This document shows, piece after piece, positions 35,646 to 48,113 of a stretch of 64,000 bases of DNA. The position numbers and the translations under genes are program-made. The notes under the pieces are model-generated. The model searched no databases and was not told the DNA's origin. It saw nothing but the letters and a program-made list of their open reading frames with translations. The stretch covers positions 84,899,501-84,963,500 of the forward strand of contig CM066731.1 of the NCBI GenBank assembly GCA_033961575.1, read 5' to 3'. Positions within the stretch are counted from its first letter, which is position 1. The number at the start of each line of letters is the position of its first letter. Source of the stretch: Aselliscus stoliczkanus. Taxonomy: Eukaryota > Chordata > Mammalia > Chiroptera > Hipposideridae.

Positions 35646-38600
35646 AATGAAAGACACTTTGACTTATTTCTACAGCCAGTAAAACTATTTTCTCATTTTC
35701 AGAGAATGGAGAAATGGGCACCGGTTTGTTGATACATATAACAAAGAAAAAGGCTTCACATCTTTGGAATGATTCCCAATATATTCATATTCCAGGAAAT
35801 TATGTAGTTAAGAGGAAAAAAAATTGGTGTTCTTAATATCTGAAGATTATTCATTTGTTTACTTTTATATCATTGGTTTATCTACACATTTATTCAACAC
35901 AAACACTATGTTCCAGAAGTGAAGATAGAGGGGGTTAAAAGATAAAACTTTCTTCTATATGTTATTAATTGTAATAATGTATTTCAAGTTTTTTTAGAAA
36001 CTTGATTTATTATACCTAAACGAATACTTTTGTTTGTCAGGCTTGTGTTTCTAAAACTTAAAAAAAAATCTATGAATAAAAGATACTCATATATTTTTTT
36101 TAAATTTGGAAAATAACCCAGATGGTTAGTATAAGACAGAGTGAGTTGAAACAGTTGTTAATAGGAAGTTTTTTTAGGAATAACAATGCATTATAAAATT
36201 CTACTGGACTCAGCAGCAATTGTTATAACCATATGTCAGAATATCCATTTAAAATGTTATAACAATGACTTTTAAATAGAAACATACCCCAGTGGTTTTT
36301 TCTTTTGTTAAACTTGACCCCTTTATGTAAGATAGAACTATTTATCATCTTCTTTAGAGAGGCTATTGGCCAGATATCAATGTAGTAAGTGAAAGTGCAT
36401 ATTTAGAAGTTCTCATAAACAATGTTTTATTTCTATTTTTATAATTATAAATTCATGGTCTATGGATTGCCATATATTCCAAGAATCCTATAACAATGAC
36501 AGGGTGGGAGGAGGAAGACAGAGAATGAGAGAAAGAGAGAACAAATATGAAAGAAGGGAAAGGGGGAGATAAGGACACAAAAGAAAGGAAGACAAAGAGG
36601 AAAAATAAAAACAATAGAGAATGATCCAATTGGGGAGGAGTCAGACTAATCCAATATTGACAGTAATCTGATTCTTTTTAAAAACCCAAACTGGAGTGTC
36701 AGTTTTAACTTAATGCACCATCCCCATTTCCATGTGTACTAAAAGCTCTATTACCAAACATTGTTAATTTTGGTCCATAACCCTATAAAGATCAACTCTA
36801 AAATCACTCTTGGCCTACATTTTTCTTGAGTTAATCAAGTTATTGCTGGATCTATATTAGTTGAATTTATATTTTGCAGTCTATATTTGCCTCTTATCAC
36901 AATTGACCAACTCAATCAAAGATGCTACATTTAAGTAATTTCTTTCCATTACTATGGCTTTATTTTACTCTTCTTTTTCCTCCAGTCAATAATAATAGGG
37001 ATTTCATTGTACTATAAAAAGTAGCCCAATTTTTTCTAATGCTGGAAATGAAAGGACATCCAGAAGAAAAGATGTTTCCTCAAAATTGACATGTTCACAA
37101 GTCATATGAGTGGAGAGGATTGTCGCGTGTATATTACAAGGACAATTTACTAGATTAAGAAGACTTGGAATTAAGTTATCTATTTCTTAATAGATCTGTT
37201 TTCAAATGACTAGAAAATTTAAGAATGTTAGACATTATGTAAGTTCAGCACATAAACTCTACAAGCTTTTAAATGGTTTATGGAAATATTTGAAATAAAC
37301 ACTCTGGTGCAAAAATATTAGAAAAATGGTAATTAGAAATGAATGTTTAATTAAATGTCTACAAAGATAGCAGTGTTTGAAGTTACAACTCATTTACTAT
37401 CCACATATTTAACATTATTACTTTTTATTAATACACAAAACAAAAGGATAAGTAATATTACTTTTTTATTAAAATCTAAATAAAACAATGGCATAAGCGA
37501 ATTTAACTAGAATTTTATTTTATAGCGAATTATTCAATATGATCTCTAGAATTGCACTACATCACCTGTGATGCTCAATTATATATTGTGCCATCCTTTC
37601 CTAGTAGATTACAATTTTGTTTGTTTTTACTTTTGTTAAAAGTAGAAATAGTCAAATATTTCTTGGGACTTATACAAGGAAAATCCCAAGTAAAAAAACC
37701 TTGAAATTCAAAAATGTAACCTAATCTGTAGTGGGGAGAAGTAGAGGTTGATTAAAACAGGCATAGGGGAAGTTTGGAGGTAATGGAAACTATATATATA
37801 TTTGTATCAATAACTGTACATATAAAATACGTGAGGGTATTTCTTAAAACCTTATCTTTAAGACTTTATCTCCATTAGTGTTCTAGATTTATATTCGTTT
37901 TTATTGGCTTTAAAGAATGCCTCATTATCTCAACTGGACTTTAATTGTCCCAATTTCGGGTAGCTCATTTTACAGCTATCAAATTCTATGTTTTGCATTT
38001 GGTAGGTGTTCACTCATTATCTGTTGATAGATAACCTACATGCTATAAACAGCTTTACTCTGCATGGAAATAAAAGATGTCAAAGAGCCAAAGACGTATT
38101 GTTTTTATTTTTGCAGATGGGCAAGGTGAATAACTATAATTAGGAACAAAAAAGAAACATAATGAATCAATTTGATAGCAAATAATAACACAAGAAGATT
38201 AATAGGCCTTCCTTTTCTCACATAGTTCAATGGACTATGTAGATAAAGAATGATGGAGAAAGAGATAAAAATATTATAATTACAGTGCCTCTAATTTCAT
38301 CATATTAATTTAGAAACCCTGGCAACTATCCTCCACAGGAGACAGAAAATGATGGATGTGGCAAATTACTGCTTCCTATATATAGCAATCTGGGAGCATT
38401 TCTTGAATGGATTCTTATCAATGGACAAAGCAGAACCAGCAAATTAGTGTCACTGAAGTGAAACCTTTCTAATTTAATTGTATCAGGTAAAATCATAAAA
38501 TTGAAGCCAATTATTTACAAAACAGAATTTATAACTCTCAAGAGATTGGGCAGAAAAATTATTTAAGCAAACAAGTCAGTTTTACACATTGTGGATAATA

Positions 38601-40088
38601 GCTATCAGAAATAACATATATAGAGGAAGTGCATTATTTGGAATAGTCTTTATTCTTCATTTTTTTTATTTGGAAGAAAATTTGCACCATATAATTGCTA
38701 ATGTATATTTGCTAAATATCAATTGTACTTGTATGTCAGAAAGTGTGTGAGTTCCTGTGGCTGAGATTTGAATAAGACACAGCTCTTTCCCTCAAAAAAG
38801 CTAGTGGATGATTGAAAGGGATGAAGGAGAAATTTTGATAGAGGGTGGTGAGTCCAATGGTACAAGTAAGTACAGTGATATGGAAACAGATAGAAGAGGC
38901 TAGAATATAAGTGGAGTGTTAGGGAAGTCATCCCAAAGTAGGTAACGTCTGAATGGTGTTCCCAATGTCAAATATTATAGAACAAAGGATTATAGGATAG
39001 GCTTGGCAGAGGGAACAGTATGTGTGCAACAATAGGTTCATGTGAGACCATATTTATTTAAGATTTATTTGTAAGCCTCTATTGATTCCTGTTGCAAACT
39101 GAGCAAAGCTAGTTTTGGCTAAAGTCATGAAGTCTTTTTATGTGATTATCAGTAGTCTCTGATTTGGGGAGTAAAGAGAAAGCTACATATCTCTTCTTAC
39201 TGAACCTTACTTCCAGATAGTGTGTTAAAAGGAAATCAATACAGTGTGTTAAAAGGAAATCAATACTTGATCCACATTTTACTACATATAAAATCATTTA
39301 TTATTATTATGCACAAAACTGGCTACTTTTGGAAGCTAAGTGTGGCGCAATTTCTGCTCATTTTCCTTTTTGTTCAATAATATGTATACTTACATGAAAA
39401 ATTAACTTTAATTCCAATGCAACAAAATTCTCGTGGAAGAATCAGTCAACTTTCTAGATGAATCAGATTCAGAATTTTCCATTAAATGAAAGGGTACATT
39501 ATCAATCATAATTTAAGACCTAGAGTGTTGCTCCAAATATATTAAGTATCTAAGTTAACCAGGTCTGATATTCCACCCCTACTTATCAGAAAAGTTGATC
39601 CAAATATTTAGCCAATCTTGTGTCTTAAGCACTTGTCATTTTACCAAAGAAAATTTAATTCTAAACTCCATTATGCAAAATTTGTACCTTCTTGAACAAA
39701 TTTAAATAATGATATTTGAGACATTTTCCATAGCTGTATCAGGAAGGTAGATTGTTGAATAGGATACTTTAAATATTAAGTGCTTCTGGGTTTAGAATAA
39801 AATTAACTTACCTATTTTCTACTATCTAAATATTAAGTATATAAGAAGTATATTAAACTCAGTAATAGATTACAATTTCTCAGTAGCACAAAGTTTCCTG
39901 GCTTAAAGTTAGTTCACAAGTCACATAGACATAAATAGCACTAACTTATAGCATTAGTAACAGATAAACACAGCTGATTTGCCTATAGTTTAACTATAAC
40001 ACAGAGAAATGATAAATTAAAATCTGACTGAAAAAGAAACTGGAAGTAGCAGAGGTTTCATAAAGATCTCACTGGAGACTCACAGAGA
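35646..40088. other. 4.4-kb AT-rich desert, nothing recognised
   Basis: No repeat family, exon candidate or long frame. A GA-rich patch at about 36500-36610 and a 24-bp tandem duplication (AGTGTGTTAAAAGGAAATCA.., 39219-39242 and 39243-39266) are the only distinct structures. Confidence 0.5.
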
Positions 40089-40651
40089 TGTCCAATGAAG
40101 GATTCATCCCAGAGCAGCAGTCACCAGGTTCTTGTCTCCAAACAAGAAAGAACTCAAGAGCAAGGCAGATGCAGGAAAGCGCAGGGAGTTTATTGAAACA
40201 AGAGCACATACTTGAGAGAGAAGTGCAGGTGAACACAGAGAGCACGTCACCCTGAGGATGTCCTGGCAGGGGTATTTATCTCCCCTTTGGCAGGAATTAG
40301 TGATTTAGCATTGACTTGGCTAATCTGTCTCCTCCCTCTGGTCGGAATCTTTCATTTCCTGCCTTTTCTTCTTTATTTAGTTCCTCTGGAGCTGTCATGG
40401 CCTCAGGTGCATGATAGGAGTCATACTAACTGCAATGTAAATGAGGTCATAATGACTTTATAATCAGCGAAAGGTCAGGTCCTGCTCTTAGGGACTGACT
40501 GGGTCCCTATGGCTGAGCTGGATGAAACTGGTTGTTGGTTTTCTCCAGCTGCAGGTGCCAAATACAGTTTCTTGTTACTTGTGTAACCAGGGAGGCACCT
40601 TATGTTATATCCTGGAAGGGGTGGTCAATTTCCTAGGCTACTTATCCTGCA
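40089..40651 (-). repeat. Probable solo LTR, minus strand
   Basis: About 560 bp bounded by TG and CA on the plus strand (TGTCCAATGAAGG .. TTATCCTGCA), richer in GC than its surroundings. TTTATT at about 40190 is an AATAAA signal on the minus strand, followed on that strand by a C-rich U5-like end. No convincing target duplication was found. Confidence 0.55.
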
Positions 40652-40816
40652 TCAGAGGGAGGTAATATTTTAATTGATTTTGTTTAATAAGTAGTATTTC
40701 AACAAGGAGAAAAAGAAAATGTCAGACCTGGGAAATAAGATGAATAAATCAAAAGATGCTAAGGTTTCAAACTACAATAGTGATAACATGAATGAGAAAC
40801 AGTTTTATAACACTTT

Positions 40817-40985
40817 TTATTTTTCTCCCAGTTTATTGATGTTAACTGACAAATAACATTATAAATGTACAAATACATAAGATTTAAATAAAATTTAAAG
40901 TTTACAATGTGATGATTTGATATAAATTATGTAATATTTACCACAATGAAGGTTAATCAACACATATATCACCTTGTATAGTAAC

Positions 40986-41025
<40 letters not shown>

Positions 41026-41660
41026 GAAAGTTTTAACATCTACTCTTAGTTCATTTTAATTATACAATACAGTATTATTAACTATTGTCACCATGCTGAA
41101 TACTTAATCCTCAGAATTTACTAATCTTATAACTGAAAGTTTGTACCTTTTGACCAACATACTCCCACCACCCCCAGTCCCTGACAAACACCATTGACTC
41201 TCTGCTTCTATGAGTTTGACTTTTTTTTACATTCCACTTATAAATGATATCATAGAGTATTTGTTTTTATCTATTTCATTAAGAGTAATGCCTTCAAGTT
41301 TCACCCATGTTGTCACAAATGACAGAACATTCTTCTTTATTATAGCTGAATAATATGCCATTGTGTACACATACCATATTTTCCTTACCATTTATCCATT
41401 GATGGAAACTTAGTTTGTTTCCATATTTTGGTTATTATGAATTATGCCATAGTGAAAATAGCTCTTTGAGATGCTGATTTTGTTTCCTTTGGATATATAC
41501 CCAGTCATGGCATTGCTGGGTCATATGGTTGTTCTATTTTTAACTTTTGAAGAACCTCCATACTATTTTCCATAGTGGCTTCAGCAATTTATGTTCCTAT
41601 CTATAATGAGCAGGGTTCCCTTTTCTCCACATCCTCACCAACATTTGTCATAACACTTTT
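40817..41660 (-). mobile_element. L1 3' UTR and 3' end, minus strand
   Basis: Long stretch of classic L1 3' sequence in antisense: TTATTGATGTTAACTGACA, ACAGTATTATTAACTATTGT, GAATAATATGCCATTGTG, CCTTTGGATATATACCCAG and TTCCATAGTGGCTTC occur in order. A (GT)n tract lies at 40988-41023. The copy is diverged; no coding capacity. Confidence 0.8.
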
Positions 41661-41758
41661 CAAAGGCATAAAATTACCAAACATAGAATTACACTTTAAT
41701 AAATATAATCAGAACAAACATAACAAGAAGAAAAACTGAATTATAAAAAACTGATGTC

Positions 41759-41908
41759 TGGCCGGCTGAGTGTCGCTGTGGTTGAGCACTGGCTTGGGAA
41801 GCCAGCGGCCCCGGTTCGGGTCCCACATGTGAGGGCCAGTGACACTGCCCTCAAAAATAAATAAATAAATAAATAAATAGATAAATAAATAAATAAAACT
41901 TAAAAAAA
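41759..41908 (+). mobile_element. tRNA-derived SINE, type A, with (AAAT)n tail
   Basis: Complete plus-strand copy with a perfect 14-bp target duplication AAAAAACTGATGTC (41745-41758 and 41909-41922). The tail is (AAAT)n then poly-A. A box, stem CTGGCTTGGGAAGCCAG and B box GGTTCGGGTCCC are intact, making it one of the best copies here. Confidence 0.92.
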
Positions 41909-41922
41909 AAAAAACTGATGTC

Positions 41923-42640
41923 ATTTATTGAAAAATCTACATATTAGAAATTAATATAGAGAATTACAACTAAATGCCTTTTTTTCATTTGGCTTAGCAA
42001 TTCCTCACATTAAAAGCATATAGGTAGATTTTGAACAAGCACTGTATGCATTTGAAAAATTACAATATTTATTAAAATGTTTTATGTAACAAAGAACTGG
42101 CTTCTTGCTTGTTAACAATTTTATTTAGGATGTATTAAAGCTAATCACAAAGCATGATGTGTCTATAAACACCTCTAGTTTTGTTTTAAAAATATTGATA
42201 ATAGAGAAACAATAAATGTGTTGATAGAAAGAGAATGGAATTTAAAGCAATTGCAGCTAACTCAAGGTAATCATAGTTAACTTTTATCTGAAATTTAGCA
42301 AATAATGCTCTGTTTTCAAAGTTTATCTTGAACCCTTCATCAATAGCTGGAATTGACAATTTACCCAATAAACTTTTAATTGCATTTAGATTTTCTTTTT
42401 ACTGAAAATGGATTCTTGGAGAAAAAGGGCAGGAGTTTCAACTCTAGCATGGCATTCTAGCATGGCAATGTGGGGAGCTCCATGATCATTCTCTCCAGTG
42501 AAACGGGTAAAAATTATAAAAGACAAACATTAATTTGAAAACTATGAAATAATCTTAAGGGCATATAGCAAATGAAGAATCTTGTAACCTTAAAACAAAA
42601 CAAAACAAAAAAGTTACAGAGGGATGACAGTGGAAAAACA
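41923..42640. other. No recognisable feature
   Basis: AT-rich. A 12-bp direct duplication CTAGCATGGCAT/CTAGCATGGCAA near 42445-42468 is the only structure. Confidence 0.4.
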
Positions 42641-42810
42641 CAGGAACAATTAAGGTCCTTTACAAGCCAACCAGAATGGCCTCAGAACATACAAACCCTG
42701 CTGACATCTTTATTTCAGAATTTTAACCTCCAGAATTATGAGTTTCTGTTGTTTAAGCCACTCAATTTGTTCAAGTCTGTTATGGCAGCCTTAGCAAACT
42801 TGTACAGATT
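42640..42810 (+). repeat. MaLR-like LTR 3' end fragment
   Basis: Contains AACCTCCAGAATTATGAGT, TCTGTTGTTTAAGCCACTCA and TGTTATGGCAGCC, the 3' end of the same old LTR-like family seen at 25100 and 31618. Confidence 0.55.
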
Positions 42811-42814
42811 TTTG

Positions 42815-45800
42815 TCTGTGGCATGTGAACTACAATCCTCTCCCTCCCTATCCTGACTCATCACAGCCTGAAGGAAATTCCACTTCAGAGAGCTGTAGCC
42901 AAGAACATAGTACTTTCTTCCTCCCAGCTCCCAGTCAGAGGGCTAGGGGACCTTCCCAGGATGGGGAGGATGTCAGCATTTCTCATCCTGCTCCAAACTA
43001 CCAGTTTTAGAGGCTATGTTCTAAAAGAATACAACCAAGAAGTAGTGGCTCCCTCCTCCGCTCAGCCAGCACTGATAGATGAAGGCTCTATCCTGGATGT
43101 AGCACATTAAGAATACTGGGGCTTGGTTCTCCCCATCTTAGTTTGTTTGGGAAGCAGAGATTCCTTGTCAGGAAAGCAAGCCAAAACGACCAGACTATAG
43201 GTACCCCACTGTATGGAGCACCCAGTGCTTAAACCAGGGGCCTCTCAGAGAGAAACACTTCACTGTCCCTCCCCTCAGCACCAGGAAGTGACTCAGATAT
43301 TTTGCCCATCAGGAGAGACAGGCCATAAAACAGAGTGTTTCAAAATACTTCCCCCCAAAATTGACTTCATTTGTGGTAAAGTGTCAGGAAGTCAAAGCTT
43401 AAGGCACTATCAACAACAGTGGAAGTTGTAGTGAAAAACAATTAAGAAGAGGCTGATAGATTCATCCAAGATATTAAACCAGAGGCCAGCAAGTCTATCA
43501 GAGAGCATCAGGAAAAGAGACAGCTAAGGAGAGTCCTCCTGGAGTCAGAACAAATCTCAAACACTAACCTCAAACACTGAGTTTAAATTGAGTTGGATTG
43601 TCTGTAGAGAATCTATGCCCAAGGCATTGTTAAATACAATCGATAAATCAGCCAGCAATTAGTGGAGCTTAACAGTGGGAGCTTAAGATCATGGAAAAAA
43701 GAGTCACAGTGGGCCCTGCCAAAATCACAGTTATCACAGTAATTATGCTTCTTGCTGCTGGGAGGATAGGGGAGACTCCACTAAAATATTCATCTAGTCA
43801 GTAAACAAATAAACAAGCCCCCCCCCCATACACACACATACAGGGTCAATAACCATGCTGTTACAATTCCACTTAAAATGGGTCGATTCCAACAAAACAA
43901 CAATAGCAACCACACAATGAGACACACAAAGGAAGAGAAAAGTCTGACCCATACCTTGGGAAAGAAGCAGGCAACAGAAATTGCCTATATAAGTGACTAA
44001 ATATTTGAATTAACAGGTAAAGACTTCAAAATAGCCATTATAAATATTTCAAAGAACAAAAGAAACCATGAGGAAGTAAAGGAAAATATGATGACACTGT
44101 CTTATCTAACACAGCATAACAATAAATGGATGCAAATATTATTTTAAACAGGATCATATGGAAATTCTGGAAAAGGAAAGTACAATAGCCAAAATAAACA
44201 ACTCACAGGAGGGGCTTAACAGTAGAATTCAACTTGGAAAAGAATCAGTGCACTTGATGATTGAAAGATAGAGATAATGCAATCCAAAGAACAGAGAGTA
44301 AAATGAATGAATTAAAAGAGAGCGTCAGAAATATGTGGGGTGTGCTGCAGCCCCCACACCATAGCTGCCTCTGAGCCCATGGCCACCATCTCTGAGCAGA
44401 AGATTGCCGTGCCTCCTGCATATGTTGACCTTGGCAAACCTGCCAGGGACGTCTTCACCAAAGGCTATGGATTTGGCTTAATAAAACTCGATTTGAAAAC
44501 AAAATCTGAGAATGGACTGGAATTTACAAGCTCAGGTTCAGCCAACACTGAGACTACCAAAGTGAACTGCAGTCTGGAAACTAAGTGCAGATGGACTGAA
44601 TATGGTCTGACATTTACAGAGAAGTGGAACACTGACAACACACTAGGCACGGAAATTACTGTGGAAGATCAGCTTGCACGCGGACTGACACTGGGAAAAG
44701 AAAATAAGAGACGGCACAAGCGGGAGCACATCAACCTGGGCTGTGATGTGGATTTCGACATTGCGGGGCCTTTGATTCAGCGCGCTCTGGTGCTGGGTTA
44801 TGAGGGCTGGCTGGCTGGCTACCAGATGAATTTTGAGACCGCAAAGTCTCTGACCCTAAAGCAACTTTGCGGTTGGCTACAAGACTCATGAATCCAGCTT
44901 CACACTAATGTAAACAGAGTTTGGTGGCTCCATTTATAAGAAGGTGAACAAAAAGTTGGACTGCTGTTAATCTCGCTTGGACAGCAGGAAACAGTAACAC
45001 TCACTTCGGAATAGCAGCCAAGTATGAGATCAACCCTTCTTGGCAAAAGTGGACAACTCCAGCCTGGTTGGTTTAGGATACATGCAGACCCTCAAGCCAG
45101 GTATCAAACTGATGCTGTCAGCTCTGCTGGATGGCAATAATGTCAATGCTGGAGGCCACAAACTGGATCTAGGACTGGAACTTCAAGCATAAATGGATAC
45201 TGTACAACTGTTTAATTTTAAACTATTTTGCAGCATAGCTACTTTCAGAATTTAGTGTACCTTTTAATGTTGTATGTCTGGGATGCAAATGTTGCTAAAT
45301 ATTATGTTAGACCTCCAGGTTAAAGATGATTCAGCTTTAAGGTGTTACCTTTTCAGAGGTACAGAAGAAATCCAATTCCAAAGAAAAAGGTCTTTCAGCT
45401 GTAGACTTTGGGGGGATCTAGGCAGCTCTTTTAGAGATGTCAGGTTTCTTTATTATCTAGAAATGGCTGCAAGTGGAAGCTGATGATTTGTAAGCACTTT
45501 GTAAATTAGTATTGCATAAATGAATGAAATCGTGACTTCCTGAGAATTGAACCTTGGTTTCCTACCCTAACGGAGCGAGTCTCACTGTGTGATGGTATGT
45601 ACAAACTCATCTGAAGGGACTTTTTTAGACCAATATTATTACCTGTTTTCACCCCGGTCCATCACCTCTTTTACACCAAAATTAGTCTGCAGGGCATGGT
45701 AGTTGTTTCTTTTGTGCCATTTTGGGGTGGAGAAGGTAGATGTGACAAAACCAATTACTCAGGATTTAATTCCTTCTCATGTTGTGTTTTTTTTGCCCTT

Positions 45801-46680
45801 GCACCGGAGTATGAAATAGCTTTTAAGAGCTCCAGCTGTAAGCTGGGAAGAGTCTCTGTGACTGTAATCACATGGTGACAACACTCGGAACCTAAATTAG
45901 ACTTCTGTTGTATTCTCGCCACTCAGTTTATTTTTTAGCAGATTAATGGGTACATTTTAGAGTCTTCCATTTTGTGTGGAATTAGATCCTCCCTTTCAAA
46001 TGCTGTAATTAACATCACTTAAAATAAAACTTGAATAAAATATTTTTAAAAAAGAAAGAAGGAAACATGTGGGACATCATTAAATGCATCAACATGTGTA
46101 TATAATGGGAGTGCCAGAAGGAGAGGAGAGAAAAAGAAAGATCAAAAAAAACAATTCCATAAATAATGGGTGTAAAGATCCCAAATATTTTAAAACTGTA
46201 ATTACACATTTAGAAATATAATTATATGATTAAATATACATTTTTACACATTCAGGAAGCTTAACATACTTTAAACAGGGTCAATCCAAAAATATGCTTT
46301 AATAAACATATCATAGTAAAAATGTTGAAAAGACCAGAAAAACACCATGGAGTGAGCAATAGAAAAACAAAACTTTTTAATAAAATAACTCCAATAAGAT
46401 TAACAGCTGACTTCTCCATACAAAAAGTGAGGTCCAGAAGGCAGTGGGATAACTAACATATTCCTCACAGAACTGTCAACCAGGAATCTTATGTCCAGAC
46501 AGCTATCTTCCAAAAATAAAGGGGAAAAAAAGATATTCTCAGATTAAAGCAGAAAAACAAAACAAAACTGAATTTGTTTCTAGCCAACCCACATTACAAG
46601 AAATGTTAAAGGAAGTTCTTCAGGCTGAAATCAAATGACACAAGACAATAATTTAAATCTAAATTTAAAAATACAGGTAA
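42815..46680 (+). mobile_element. L1/HAL1 5' and ORF1 region, plus strand, split by the VDAC1 retrocopy
   Basis: A decayed LINE reads left to right: a GC-richer 5' part (about 42815-43560), then ORF1-like sequence (AGGTAAAGACTTCAAAATAG, AATGAATGAATTAAAAGAGA) up to 44339. ORF1 resumes at 46062 (GAAACATGTGGGACATCATT, ATAATGGGAGTGCCAGAAGG) and continues to about 46680 (AATAAGATTAACAGCTGACT, TACAAGAAATGTTAAAGG). The sequence is continuous across the inserted pseudogene, and it corresponds to the minus-strand LINE at 4868-8554. Confidence 0.7.
44340..46061 (+). pseudogene. VDAC1: Processed pseudogene (retrocopy) of VDAC1
   Basis: Intronless copy of the mRNA for VDAC1, the beta-barrel voltage-dependent anion channel of the mitochondrial outer membrane. 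The frame 44340-44891 carries the N-terminal helix region and first strands ([20 protein letters not shown] near 44445). A net in-frame loss of about 13 codons occurs near 44695. A frameshift near 44850 ends the frame at a premature stop (44889-44891), while VDAC1 homology continues to the parental stop at 45190-45192. The parental start appears as ATT (44403-44405); an upstream in-frame ATG (44379) lies in former 5' UTR. A long 3' UTR, two AATAAA signals (about 46023 and 46034) and an A-rich tail follow. Target duplication: GAAATATGTGGG (44328-44339) and GAAACATGTGGG (46062-46073). VDAC2/3 fit less well. Confidence 0.94.
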
Positions 46681-46867
46681 AGGCCATTATAAGGAACAGT
46701 CTAAACACATATTCAGTAGTGGTGTAAAAAAAGGCATATACATCATAGGAAGCGTGTGTGGAGAGTCTAGAAATAAATCCATGTATTTATGGTCAATTGA
46801 TCTTAGACAAGTTTGCCAAAAGCATTAAGTGCAGGAACAAATAGTCTTTTCAACAAATGGTGTTGGG

Positions 46868-47487
46868 GCAATAAGTCCTCATTTAACATAATCAATAGGT
46901 ACATAGTTTCCAAGCAGAAACTATGGCTTTAAGGGAAATGACATTTAATAAAACCAATTTTATCATAGGCTAATTAATAGAAACAAAAATTAATTTCCCC
47001 TGGCATATTTCTGGTCACACAAAAAATCACAAAATTTCTAAATAAAGACCCAAAACACTTCTAAGATTAAATATAGAAACAAATGTGAGCTATACATACA
47101 TTTAAGGAAGATTCATAAAAAGTAAGATAATTATTTTCCAATCTGCTTATTTCAATTCAGGGACATAGGTGGCTGATGCCCCTCCCAGCAGCTCAGCACA
47201 CAGGCAGGAACCAATCTAGACAGGATGTCCAACCGTTGCAGGGCCACTCACGTACACACCCACACTCACTCAGACTGGGACAATGTAGACACTCCATTCA
47301 CCTCACTTGCATGTCTTTGGGATGTGGAAGGAAACCAGAGTACTTGGGGAAAACACTAAGAGACATGGGGAGAATGTGCAAACTCCACACAGATAGTGGC
47401 ACCAATGGAACTGATTTTTTTTTTCTCACTAATGTTATAATGAAAAAACATTGAACATAAAAGACACTATTTGAGGACCTGCTGTAT
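46868..47487. mobile_element. DNA-transposon-like element inside L1
   Basis: About 620 bp that interrupts L1 ORF2. Ends carry short inverted matches (AGTCCTCATTT left; inverse of AGGTCCTCAAAT right). The middle holds a GC-richer module (47150-47400: CTTTGGGATGTGGAAGGAAA, GGGGAGAATGTGCAAACTCC) that I recognise as a motif recurring widely in mammalian and other vertebrate genomes, but I cannot name the family. Confidence 0.55.
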
Positions 47488-47880
47488 TCCAAAGTAAAAG
47501 AAAGAGCTTTGGCTTTTATCTCACATCATATGCAAAAATAACTTAACACAGATCAAAGACCTATATAAAAATGCAATTACAAATTATTAGATGAAAGAAT
47601 GGGATAAATGTTGGATTTGGTAAAGGATTCTTAGAAATTACACCAAAAGTACCAGCAAAATAAGTAAACTGAACTTCATCAATATTAAGTTTTTTCAAAG
47701 AACATCAAGAAAGTGAAAAATCAACCTACAGAATGGAAGAAAATATTCCAAGTAGTATATCTGATAAGGGAATTATATCTAGAATGTATAAATGAGTCCT
47801 ACAAGCCAGCAATCAAATGATAAATAATCCAATTTAGAAAGAGGCAAAGTATCTGAATAAACCTTTCTCTATAGAAAATA

Positions 47881-48113
47881 CAGGGTGTGCCAAAATAAGG
47901 TATACAAGTGGACACTTCGGTCAATGTTGCTCAAGCAGTAGTTCACCATAATCAGAAGTGTCTGGATGCTGATGGTAACCACTTTGAGCACCTTTTGTAA
48001 TTGCAGGAATCAAAAGTAACTTGTATTCGTCTTTTGTTGTTGGTATATATTATTACAATATTAGTACTGTTTTTCTTTCTTAAAATGTGTATACATTCTT
48101 TTGGCACCCTCTG
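47881..48113 (+). mobile_element. Mariner MITE with transposase C-terminal tail
   Basis: 233 bp with inverted ends CAGGGTGTGCCAAAA and TTTTGGCACCCTCTG, flanked by TA on both sides (47879-47880 and 48114-48115). The plus strand near 47965-48000 still encodes NHFEHLL followed by TAA, the typical C-terminus of a mariner-type transposase. Deletion derivative; not autonomous. Confidence 0.85.

Noticed and set aside
42572..43431. Overlapping plus-strand frames (94, 61 and 72 codons) as exons
   Set aside because: They lie in LTR-like and LINE 5' sequence, change frame without splice-site logic, and show no known domain.
44340..44891. VDAC1 as a functional gene
   Set aside because: No introns, lost start, internal deletion, frameshift, an A-rich tail and target duplications: a processed pseudogene.
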